A program made the position numbers and the translations under genes. From assembly GCA_046328475.1 (NCBI GenBank), contig JAXLWN010000030.1, positions 1-64,000 on the forward strand: 64,000 nucleotides of DNA, written 5' to 3'. This document shows, one piece after another, positions 37,189 to 45,490 of the stretch. The notes beneath the pieces were generated by a model. That model saw nothing but the letters and a program-made list of their open reading frames with translations. It was not told the DNA's origin and made no database searches. Source of the stretch: CADCWN01 sp046328475 (GTDB lineage: Bacteria > Chloroflexota > Chloroflexia > Thermomicrobiales > CADCWN01). The number at the start of each line of letters is the position of its first letter. Position 1 is the stretch's first letter.

Positions 37189-38019
37189 TTATCCACCCCA
37201 CTCCGCCAACACGCGGTCGATCGCGGCGAGCACGCCCGCGATGTCCACATCTTCGGTGTCGATCACCCGCGCATCGTCGGCCACGCGCAGCGGCGAGACC
37301 GCCCGGTGCGTGTCGATGTCGTCGCGGCGCTCGATGTCGGCCAGGACCGCGTCGAAGGGACGGACCAGGCCGCGATGTTCTTCGTCGATCTGCCGACGGT
37401 GGGCGCGTACGGATGGGCTTGCTTCCAGGTAGAGCTTCAGGTCGGCGTCGGGGAGGACGACGGTGCCGATGTCGCGCCCGGCCATGATCACACCGCCGCG
37501 CGAGGCCACCTCGCGCTGGCGCTGGAGCAGCGCTTGACGCACCGCCGCGTGCGCGCTGACGGCAGAGACGTTGCGCTCGACGTCCGGCGTGCGAATCGCC
37601 CAGGTGACATCTTCACCATCGAGCAATACTGTTAGCGTGCGCCCGTCGTTCACGCGCGGCGGTTCGACATCGATGTGGATCGCCGCGACCAGCGCGGCCA
37701 GCGCCGCCTCGTCGGTGAACGGGATGCCGCGCCGCAGGGCCGCGAGCGTCACCGTGCGATAGAGGACGCCGGTGTCGAAATAGAGATAGCCGAGGCGTTG
37801 TGCGAGCGCCTCGGCGACGGTGCTTTTGCCGGCCCCGGCCGGGCCATCAATGGCGATCGTGCGGGGGAGCGCCCGGTCGGCGTGGTCGGCGCGATCCGCC
37901 GGGTGCTGGCCGTGGTCCACCCTGGTCCGGTCGGCCGCCCCGGTTGCGCCCCTGGTCGTCCCGCTTGCGTCCTCCAGCGCCACCTTGTCCCTCCTGTTTG
38001 GGGCGTGGGCCGTGCTCAC
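37189..38019 (-). CDS. cmk: Cytidylate kinase
   Basis: Up to 276 residues. The core (from about residue 54) is a full cytidylate kinase: RTIAIDGPAGAGKSTVAEALAQRLGYLYFDTGVLYR (Walker A), VNDGRTLTVLLDGEDVTWAIRTPDVERNVSAVSA, VIMAGRDIGTVVLPDADLKLYLEAS. It phosphorylates CMP and dCMP with ATP. The ATG at 38019 gives a 53-residue polar extension rich in Asp, Arg and His, encoded where the rluB tail is encoded in another frame (173 bases of overlap). A GTG about 35 codons downstream is an alternative start that shortens but does not remove the overlap. Followed closely by plsC. Confidence 0.88.
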   Translation of the reverse strand: MSTAHAPNRRDKVALEDASGTTRGATGAADRTRVDHGQHPADRADHADRALPRTIAIDGPAGAGKSTVAEALAQRLGYLYFDTGVLYRTVTLAALRRGIPFTDEAALAALVAAIHIDVEPPRVNDGRTLTVLLDGEDVTWAIRTPDVERNVSAVSAHAAVRQALLQRQREVASRGGVIMAGRDIGTVVLPDADLKLYLEASPSVRAHRRQIDEEHRGLVRPFDAVLADIERRDDIDTHRAVSPLRVADDARVIDTEDVDIAGVLAAIDRVLAEWGG

Positions 38020-38974
38020 CGGCCGACTTGTGCCCTGGCGTTCGTTCTCCCGGTGCCGATCCGCGACCCTTTGCGCCCGATGGGCCTTTGGGGAGCGGTT
38101 TGCGCCCGCTGAGGGCGCGGGGTTCGTTGATGCGGCGGAAACCGGGCGTCTCTTCGTCGCCGCCCGGTTGCTCCGGTGTGCCGGTCTCCAGGCGAACCAG
38201 CAGCCGCAGGCGCTGCAACTCGCCCGCCGTGAGCGGACGGTAGGCGGCGGCGGGCAGCCCGGCGAGCGTGAGCGGGCCGAGGCGGACCCGCCGCAGGCGC
38301 TGCACCGGGTGGCCGATCTCTTCCATGATCCGCCGCACCTGGCGCCTGCGCCCTTCGTGGATGATCACGCGCAGCAGGGTTGTTTGTCCCGACTGTTCGA
38401 GTACCTCGACCTGCGCGGGGCTGGTGCGCCCGCCATCGAGCATGAAGCCGCCGCCCCGAATCTGGTCCAGCGCGCCGGGTGAGGGGGTGCCGGTGACGAG
38501 CGCGTGATATTCCTTGTCGATCCGGTAGCGCGGGTGGGCGATGCGGTTGGCGAACTCTCCGTCATTCGTCAGCAGCAGCAACCCCTCGCTGTCCATGTCG
38601 AGTCGCCCGATGGGGAAGACCCGGTCGCGCTGGTCGTTGGCCGAGAGGAGATCGTAGACGGTGCGGCGGCCTTCGGGATCGCTGGCGGTCGTCAGGTAGC
38701 CGCGCGGCTTGTTGAGCACGAAATAGCGCGGGCGGGGGCGTTGCAGGATTTTGCCGTCGACCCGGATCTCGGCGTGCTGCGGGTCAACCTTCGTCCCCAG
38801 TTCGCGCGCGACCTGTCCATCGACGCGCACGCGCCCCTCGACGATCAGTTCCTCCGCTGCGCGCCGCGAGGCGACCCCGCGCGCGGCGAGGACCTTCTGC
38901 AGGCGCTCCAGCCCGGTCTCTTTGCCGACGGTTGCGCCACCTTTGGGCGACTTTGTTGGCTTGTCGGTGGCCAT
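37847..38974 (-). CDS. rluB: Ribosomal pseudouridine synthase, RluB/RsuA family, with basic tail
   Basis: 375 residues. An S4 RNA-binding domain (about 22-70: LERLQKVLAARGVASRRAAEELIVEGRVRVDG) precedes the synthase domain with catalytic Asp in RVFPIGRLDMDSEGLLLLTNDGE and the closing HEGRRRQVRRIMEEIGHPVQRLRRVRLG. Beyond residue 260 is a disordered Gly/Arg/Pro/Lys-rich tail of about 115 residues. It makes pseudouridine in 16S or 23S rRNA. The tail overlaps the start of cmk in another frame. The RluB assignment over RsuA or RluE is by resemblance only. Confidence 0.87.
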   Translation of the reverse strand: MATDKPTKSPKGGATVGKETGLERLQKVLAARGVASRRAAEELIVEGRVRVDGQVARELGTKVDPQHAEIRVDGKILQRPRPRYFVLNKPRGYLTTASDPEGRRTVYDLLSANDQRDRVFPIGRLDMDSEGLLLLTNDGEFANRIAHPRYRIDKEYHALVTGTPSPGALDQIRGGGFMLDGGRTSPAQVEVLEQSGQTTLLRVIIHEGRRRQVRRIMEEIGHPVQRLRRVRLGPLTLAGLPAAAYRPLTAGELQRLRLLVRLETGTPEQPGGDEETPGFRRINEPRALSGRKPLPKGPSGAKGRGSAPGERTPGHKSAGEHGPRPKQEGQGGAGGRKRDDQGRNRGGRPDQGGPRPAPGGSRRPRRPGAPPHDRH

Positions 38975-38981
38975 GGTTCCC

Positions 38982-39035
38982 TCAGTCGTGAGTCGTGAGT
39001 GGACGAGTAGTCAGTAGTCAGTAGTCAGTAGTCAG
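38982..39035. repeat. 7-bp tandem repeats (GTCGTGA and GTAGTCA units)
   Basis: Two or three GTCGTGA units (38982-39004), then four GTAGTCA units (39005-39035), filling the spacer between gltB and rluB. Confidence 0.9.
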
Positions 39036-39040
39036 GTCGA

Positions 39041-42000
39041 TCAGTCGGTGCCGCCGGTGCCGGTTGCTGCCAGGTCCTCCGCCCCTTGTGTGCGCCGCAC
39101 GACGATGGGCGGGCGCTGCGGGCGGGCGGGGCGGGCCGGGGTGGCCACTGGTGCCGCCACGACGGCGGGCTTGCCGGTGACGGCCCAGAAGTGCGGTGCG
39201 AGATAGGTCCACGCCGCCAGGATCGCCTGCGCCCGCGCGCTGCCGGTCAATTCGACGTGCCGCTCCAGCAGGCCACGGATGAGGCTGGCCTCCGCAGAGT
39301 CGCGCGTGACGCGCGCCAGCAGGACTGTGTCGCGGTTGCAGCGCGCTGCGAAGGTGCCGTCCTCGTCGAGCACGAAGGCGCGCCCGGCCGTCATTCCGGC
39401 GGCGAAGTTGCGCCCGGTGGAACCGAGCACCAGCACCGTGCCGCCGGTCATGTATTCGCAGCCGTGGTCGCCGACGCCCTCGACGACCGCCGTCGCGCCG
39501 CTGTTGCGGACGGCGAAGCGCTCGCCCGCCGCGCCGCCGACGAAGAACTCGCCGCCGGTCGCGCCGTAGAGGACGGTGTTGCCGACCAGCACCGGGCGGC
39601 TGCCGAGCGGCGCTTCCGCCGTGGCGAAGCCGGGGGTGGGTTGGATGACGATCAGGCCACCCGACATCCCCTTGCCGACGTAGTCGTTCGCCTCGCCGCG
39701 CAGGCGCAGCGTCAGGCCATCCACGCAGAAGGCACCGAAGCTTTGGCCCGCGCTGCCGGTGAGCCGCACATCGATCGGTGCGGGTTCCGGTCCGCCCTGC
39801 GCCATTGCCGCCCGCCGCCGCGCGATCTCGCCCGCCAACTCGCCGCCGCTGGCGCGGTCGCGGTTGCGGATCGAGGCCGGGATCTTCATCGGGGCGATGC
39901 CGCGCAGTGCCATTCCCGCGCGGTCGAGCAGGTAGTCGGCCAGCGGCGTGTGGTGCTTGCCGCGCTGCCAACTCGGGTCGAAGCGGGTAGCCTTGTCGGC
40001 CGGGGGCGGCGTGAGCAGCGGCGCGAAGTCGAGCGTCGCCAGCCGCCCGGTGCGCTCCACCGGGGCCAGGAGGTTCACCTTGCCGACCGCTTCGTCGAGC
40101 GACCGCAGCCCGAGTTCGGCCAGGACGACGCGCACCTGCTCGGCCAGCCAGGTGAAGTAGGTGACGACCCCTTCGACCGTGCCGGTGAACTTGGCGCGCA
40201 GGTCTTCGCGCTGGGTGGCGATGCCGGCCGGGCAGGTGTTCAGGTGGCATTGCCGCGCCATGTCGCAGCCGATGGCCACCAGCGCCGAGGTGCCGAAGCC
40301 GTATTCCTCCGCGCCGAGCGCCGCCGCGATCACCACGTCGCGCGCAGTCCGCAGGCCACCGTCGGTCCGCAAGCGCACCCGGTCGCGCATCCCGTTGCGG
40401 ATGAGCGTCTGCTGCGCCTCGGTGACGCCGAGCTCCCAGGGGAGGCCCGCGCCCTTGATCGAGGAGAGCGGCGAGGCCCCGGTGCCACCGTTGTGGCCGC
40501 TGACGAGCACGTAGTCCGCGCCCGCCTTCGCCACGCCCGCCGCGATGGTGCCGACGCCGCCCGTGGAGACGAGCTTGACGCCGATCTTGGCGTTCGGGTT
40601 GACGGCGCGCAGATCGTAGATCAACTGCGCGAGGTCTTCGATCGAGTAGATATCGTGGTGCGGCGGCGGCGAGATGAGCTGCGTCCCCGGCACCGCGTGG
40701 CGCAGGCGGGCGATGAAGGCGGTCACCTTGTGGCCGGGCAACTGCCCGCCCTCGCCCGGCTTCGAGCCCTGTGCCATCTTGATTTCGAGTTCTTCGGCGT
40801 GGACCAGGTACTCCGCCGTCACGCCGAAGCGCGCCGAGGCGACCTGCTTGATCTTGCTGTGGCGCTGTAGGCCATCTTCCTGCGGCTTGTACCAATCGGG
40901 ATCCTCGCCACCCTCGCCGCTGTTCGACCGCGCGCCCATCTTGTCCATGCCGGCGGCCAGGGTGGTGAACGCCTCCGGGCTGAGCGCGCCGAGCGACATC
41001 GCGGTGGCGATGAACCGCTGGCGGATGCCTTCCACCGGCTCGACCGCTTCCAGGGGGATTGGGTCGCCCGCCGGGACCAGTTGCAGCAAGTCGCGCAGCG
41101 ACAGCGGCTCCTCGGGCTTGACGGCGGTCAGCTCCTCGTAGCGCGCGACCGCCTCGTCGAAGGCACCGTTCTGTGCCGCGACCATCTTCTGGAGCGACTT
41201 CACGATGTGCGGGGTGAAGGCGTGGCGCTCGCCGTCGCGCCGGTAGCGGATGAAGCCGTGGTCGGGCAGCGCGACGACCTTGCCGTTCGCCGCCATGGCC
41301 GCTTCCGCCTCGTCCGCCGCCGCTTCGCGCGCCGCGACATCGGCCGCGAGTTCGGCCAGCCCGATGCCGCCGAGCGGCGAGGGGGTGCCGGGGAAGTAGG
41401 CATCGACCAGTTCGCCCGCCAGCCCGAGAATCTCGAAGAGACCCGAGCCGTGGTACGAGCGCACCGTCGAGATGCCCATCTTGCTCATCAGCTTGAGCAG
41501 ACCCTCGTCGATCGAGGCGATGTAGCGCCGCGCCGCCTCGTCGGCGGTGATCGTCTCGGCCTCTTCGGCGAGCGCTCGGGCGCTGGCGAGCGCCAGCCAG
41601 GGATGGACCGCCGCCGCGCCGTAGGCGATCAGCGTGGCGATGTGGTGCGTGGACCAGACGTCGCCCGCCTCGGCCACGATCTCCGTGTCGAACCGCTTGC
41701 CGGACCGGATGAGGGCCTGGTGGACCGCGCCAACCGCGAGCAGGCTGGGAATTGCGGATTGCGGATTGCGGATTGCGGATTGGTCGCGACGGTCGCTGAT
41801 TACCAGAATTGCCGCGCCATCCTCGACCGCTTGCAATGCACCTCAGACTGGAGTCGATGTCAGCGCCGCATAGCTCCTCCCCCTCAAACGGTGCCTCGAA
41901 GCATGCGGCCAGGGTCGCAATCCGCAATCCGCAATCCGCAATCCGCAATCCATCCAGAATCGGGCTCTTGAGGTGGATGAGGGTGCCGGGAGCGGGGCCG

Positions 42001-43690
42001 TCGGTGAGCAACCCGGCGCGCGGCCCGAGGTAGGTATCGAGCGCCATCACCGCGCGTTCGCGGATCGGGTCGATCGGCGGGTTGGTCACCTGCGCGAAAC
42101 GCTGCCGGAAGTAGTCGGCCAGCGGGTGCGGCTTGTCGGAGAGGATCGCCAGCGGCGCATCGTCGCCCATCGACCAGACCGCCTCGTGCCCCTCGCTCGC
42201 CATCGGCGAGAGCACGAAACGCAAATCCTCGAAGCTATACCCATACCGCCGCTGCAACGACGACAAGTGCTGAGTGCTGAGTGCTGAGTGCTGAGTAGGA
42301 ACTGACGACTGACGACTGGCGACTGACGACTCGATGTGCCGCGCCTGCACCCACTCGCCGTAGGGGTGGCGCGCGGCGAGTTCGCCGATGATGTCGTCGT
42401 GGCGCAGCACCCGCCCCTTGACGAGGTCCACCGCGATCATCTGGCCGGGGCCGAGGCGTCCCGACTCCTCCACGATCGCGACTTCGTCGCCGGCCGGTTC
42501 GAGCACGCCGACCTCGGAGGCGACGACGAGCAGGCCGTCGGCGGTGAGGCGATAGCGCGCCGGGCGAAGGCCGTTGCGGTCGAGCGCGGCACCGACAATC
42601 ACGCCATCGGTGACCGCGAGCCCCGCCGGGCCATCCCAGGGCTCCATCAGCGGCGCGTGGTATTCGTAGAAGGCGCGGCGGGCCGGGTCGAGATCCTCGC
42701 GGCTCTCCCAGCCTTCGCCGACGAGGATCGCCAGCGCTTCGACGGGGCTGTGGCCCGCGCGCGTCAGGATTTCCAGCATGTTATCGAGCGAGGTCGAGTC
42801 GCTGCCGCCTTCCTGGATGATCGGGGCCATCTGCGGCACCCGGTCGCCCCAGGCCCCGCCGCGCAGCCCCTGCTCGCGCGCCGCCACCCAGTGCCGGTTC
42901 CCCTGCACGGTGTTGATCTCGCCGTTGTGGGCCAGCAATCGGAAGGGCTGCGACAGCGTCCAGGTCGGCGCGGTGTTGGTGCTGTAGCGCTGGTGGAAGA
43001 GGGCCAGCGCCGTCTCGAAGCGCTCGTCGGCGAGGTCGGGGTAGAAGAGCGCCAGGTCGCTCCCGGCGAGCAGCCCCTTGTAGACGATGGTGCGCGCCGA
43101 GAAAGAGGCGAAGTAGAGGTCCAGCCCCTCGGCCAGCGTCGCCCGCTCGGCCTCGCGCCGCGCCAGCGCCAGCCGCCGCTCGAACTCGGCGACCTCCACC
43201 TCAAACGGGCGGACCACCACCACCTGGGCGATCTGCGGCATGCTCGCGCGGGCCTCGTCGCCCAGCACCGCCGGGCGGGTCGGCACGTCGCGCCAGCCGA
43301 GCAGGCAGCCCTGGCTCGTCAGCGCGGCCTCGATCAGCGCGCGAATGCGCGCCACCGCCGCGTTGTCGCCGTGGATGAAGATTCCCAGGCCGCGAGTTCT
43401 CCGAGCGGCGGGGTGGGCCGACCGCCCAACTCCGGGACGACCGCGCAGAGGAAACGGTTCGGCACCTGGGTCAGCATGCCCGCGCCGTCGCTGGTGCGGG
43501 CGTCCGCGCCGATCGCGCCGCGATGGACGAGATGGTCGAGCGCGCGGAGGGCGGCCACGAGGGCGCGTCGCCCGGCTTTGCCGCTCACGTCGGCGACGAA
43601 TCCGACGCCGCAGGCGTCGTGTTCATACGCCGAACGATACAGGCCATCCTCGTCATTCTTCGCGCGCAATGCCGACGCAAACATGCCCAT
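39041..43690 (-). CDS. gltB: Glutamate synthase large subunit, two frameshifts and three repeat insertions
   Basis: About 1,550 residues. The class II glutaminase domain starts at the Cys of EHDACGVGF after a short propeptide and includes RYSTNTAPTW and LLAHNGEINTVQGN. The central domain follows, then the FMN barrel (GSKPGEGGQLPGHKV, ISPPPHHDIYSIEDLAQLI, SGHNGGTGASPLSSIK) with the 3Fe-4S ligands CDMARQCHLNTCPAGIA, and the C-terminal GXGXG beta helix. It makes two glutamates from glutamine and 2-oxoglutarate. The frame shifts by one base near 43375 and 41855. Three tandem-repeat blocks (41751-41782, 41917-41952, 42266-42331) lie inside and are read through without stops. The ATG has GAGGAGG upstream. 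No small subunit gene adjoins; a GntR regulator lies upstream. Confidence 0.88.
41751..41782 (-). repeat. 7-bp tandem repeat inside gltB (unit ATTGCGG), right-hand partner of 41917-41952
   Basis: Four units read in the gene as SAIRNPQSAI. Inverted relative to the array at 41917-41952. Confidence 0.92.
41917..41952 (-). repeat. 7-bp tandem repeat inside gltB (unit GCAATCC)
   Basis: Five exact units, the reverse complement of the unit at 41751-41782, 134 bases away. In the gene it reads GLRIADCGLRIA. The two arrays could pair into a long hairpin. Confidence 0.92.
42266..42331 (-). repeat. Two 7-bp tandem repeats inside gltB (AGTGCTG and GACTGAC units)
   Basis: Four AGTGCTG units and four GACTGAC units, together read in the gene as about 21 residues (SSVASRQSSVPTQHSALSTQ) between EWVQARHIE and LSSLQRRYGYSFEDL. 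Both units lack stops in the gene sense although they contain TGA on the plus strand. Confidence 0.92.
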
Positions 43691-43884
43691 ACCCCCGCCT
43701 CCTCATCCGCCGTTGCCACAGTCACCGCGCCGTGGCAACTCGTCGAATCACCGACCGCCCCGCATGGAGGCTTTCGGGAGATGCAATGGATAATGGTGCG
43801 ACTGCGCTGTCGCCCATCAACAGATGCGCCGTTGCGTCTGTTCGGTTGTCGTGTGATCTGCTGCCTGGGTTGCCGACCGCGCGA

Positions 43885-44583
43885 CTACGAACGGTAGCGT
43901 TCTTCGTCGCGCCCGGTACTTCGCAGCGTTGCGAGCAGTCGATCGCGGCTATCGACCAGGTGATCGGTCAAAATTTCGCGCGCCTCGGCCGCCTGGCCGT
44001 TGCGCAGCGCATCAACGACCATCTGGTGATGATCGGGCGCACCGGACATGTACGGGCGCTGGAAGGTGGACAAGAGCAGGCGAAGCGGCCCGCAAAGTTC
44101 CTTCCAGGTGCGCAGCAGCCGGGCGTTGCCGCTCAGATCGCAGATGAGCTCGTGGAACTGCAGGTCGAGTTCGACGCGCGGGGCGAGCGGGACGGGTTCC
44201 GTCCGCACAATCGCTCGAAATGCTTCGACCGCGCCCTGCAACTGCTCCAGGTCCTCGGGGGTCACCAGCTTCGTCGCCTGCTCGACCGCGTAGGCTTCGA
44301 GCGCGATCCGCAATCCGTAGATGTCCTCGGCCTCCTCTGGCGTCAATTTGACGACGAAGGTGCCCCGGTGCGGATTGGTGACGATCAGCCCTTCCTGCTC
44401 CAGGTGGCGCAGCGCCTCGCGCAGCGTCCCCCGGCTGACTCCCAGCTTCGCCGCCAGCTCGACCTCGCGGATCCGCTCGCCGGCAGAGAAGCCACCGCTG
44501 ATGAGTGCCTGGCGCAGTGTCGCCAGCACCTCGTCGCGCAGCGGTGTGTAGGTTGTCGGTGTCAGGCTGTTCCCCAATGCCAT
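43885..44583 (-). CDS. GntR family transcriptional regulator, FadR/FCD subfamily
   Basis: 232 residues. Winged-helix N-terminus (about 13-80): PLRDEVLATLRQALISGGFSAGERIREVELAAKLGVSRGTLREALRHLEQEGLIV, the classic GntR pattern. The FCD domain follows (about 90-220), with D/H metal ligands in LDLQFHELICDLSGNARLL and DHHQMVVDALRNGQAAEAREILTDHL. Such regulators bind a carboxylic acid and usually repress nearby catabolic genes. A palindrome GAATGT-CA-ACATTC lies 34 bases upstream of its start and overlaps a TTGACA, suggesting autoregulation. gltB lies 194 bases downstream on the same strand; the SnoaL-like gene is divergent. Confidence 0.87.
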   Translation of the reverse strand: MALGNSLTPTTYTPLRDEVLATLRQALISGGFSAGERIREVELAAKLGVSRGTLREALRHLEQEGLIVTNPHRGTFVVKLTPEEAEDIYGLRIALEAYAVEQATKLVTPEDLEQLQGAVEAFRAIVRTEPVPLAPRVELDLQFHELICDLSGNARLLRTWKELCGPLRLLLSTFQRPYMSGAPDHHQMVVDALRNGQAAEAREILTDHLVDSRDRLLATLRSTGRDEERYRS

Positions 44584-44616
44584 CGCGTGCTGCTCGTCTC
44601 CGCAAGCTCATCGCGT

Positions 44617-44630
44617 GAATGTCAACATTC
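44617..44630 (-). promoter_or_regulatory. Probable GntR autoregulatory operator
   Basis: A perfect palindrome GAATGTCAACATTC contains TGT-CA-ACA, matching the FadR-type half-sites (GT...AC). A TTGACA on the minus strand (complement of 44620-44625) overlaps it. Confidence 0.5.
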
Positions 44631-44763
44631 AACACGAGTATAGGACCCCCTTGCGGGCGTGTCAACCGCAATCCCAGGCACTTGTGCATATTGATTGGCT
44701 GCATCAGGCGATTGGTTGAGCTGGATCACCGGGCCATTGTGCAGCAAGCACAGGTCAATGGGA

Positions 44764-44783
44764 TGCCAATTCTCTGATTGGCA
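44764..44783. promoter_or_regulatory. TGCCAAT palindrome in the gntR-SnoaL intergenic region
   Basis: TGCCAAT-TCTCTG-ATTGGCA, perfect 7-bp arms. Further GATTGG/CCAATC copies flank it (44708-44715 with 44786-44793). Likely regulator binding sites in a 430-base spacer that holds no gene. Confidence 0.45.
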
Positions 44784-44894
44784 GTCCAATCGCGCCAATT
44801 ACCGCCGCACATGCCGCCTGGCGAGGATACCATTCACGTCAAATGGGCCAGAGCCAAGTATATCCAGCCAGTCAGCACCTGGCATGGCTCCTGC

Positions 44895-44932
44895 ACCATC
44901 ATCCCCGCACCGGTTGCGGCGGGGATGATGGT
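44895..44932 (+). promoter_or_regulatory. Stable 14-bp hairpin upstream of the SnoaL gene
   Basis: ACCATCATCCCCGC pairs exactly with GCGGGGATGATGGT across a loop of ten. It lies about 85 bases before the start codon and lacks a T-run, so it is more likely a leader structure than a terminator. Confidence 0.5.
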
Positions 44933-45017
44933 ATGCCTCGCTTGCGAGTGGTGGCAAGGAGCGTGGAAGTGGCCCCGAGTGCCAACGGCGCGGCGGGGCT
45001 TGAGGCTGGAGGATGTG

Positions 45018-45389
45018 ATGACCACTGCGACCGTCACCAAGGACGCGAAGGCCGTTGCCAGCGCCTATTTCGAGGCCTGGAAGGCGCGCGATTTCGATAC
45101 GTTCCGGTTCCTGCTGGCCGACGATGTCGAGTTCGTCGGCCCGCTGGCGCACCTGAACAACGCCGACGACTGCGTGAAGGGGATCAGGGGCATGTCGGAA
45201 ATGATCACCGACATCGTTGTTCACAAGATCCTCGCCGACGCGGATGATGCGATCACCTGGTTCGATCTGCACGCGAAGGGTGGCATCGTCCTGCCGACGG
45301 CCAATTGGAGCCATGTGGAGAATGGCAAGATCACGAAGATTCGCGTCGCCTTCGACCCCCGGCCGCTGACCGAGCAATCCGGTCGCTAG
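45018..45389 (+). CDS. SnoaL-like / NTF2 fold protein
   Basis: 123 residues with the NTF2-like cone fold: AVASAYFEAWKARDFDTFRFLLADDVEFVGPLAHLNNADDCVKGIRGM, then alternating strands to WSHVENGKITKIRVAFDPRPL. Family members include polyketide cyclases, isomerases and small-molecule binding proteins, and no catalytic residue can be assigned. The start is the ATG at 45018 after CTGGAGG. It is divergent from the GntR regulator, with a spacer rich in inverted repeats, so it may be a target of that regulator. It ends at a strong terminator. Confidence 0.82.
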   Translation: MTTATVTKDAKAVASAYFEAWKARDFDTFRFLLADDVEFVGPLAHLNNADDCVKGIRGMSEMITDIVVHKILADADDAITWFDLHAKGGIVLPTANWSHVENGKITKIRVAFDPRPLTEQSGR

Positions 45390-45406
45390 ATTGGCCCTTC
45401 CCACGC

Positions 45407-45441
45407 AAAGCCGCCGTCCCCAAAGACTGGGCGGCGGCTTT
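45407..45441 (+). terminator. Terminator of the SnoaL-like gene
   Basis: AAAGCCGCCG(T)CCC pairs with GGGCGGCGGCTTT around an 8-base loop. The A and T runs within the stem would serve both directions. Confidence 0.88.
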
Positions 45442-45458
45442 GTCATGCCCGTGTTCTT

Positions 45459-45490
45459 GCGACTGACGACTGACGACTGGCGACTGACGC
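45459..45490 (+). repeat. 7-bp tandem repeat (unit GACTGAC)
   Basis: Four and a half units end at the stop codon (complement of 45491-45493) of the next minus-strand gene. Confidence 0.9.

Noticed and set aside
39086..40870. Long plus-strand frame opposite gltB
   Set aside because: Antisense shadow of a conserved gene; no family resemblance and typical GC-rich mirror composition.
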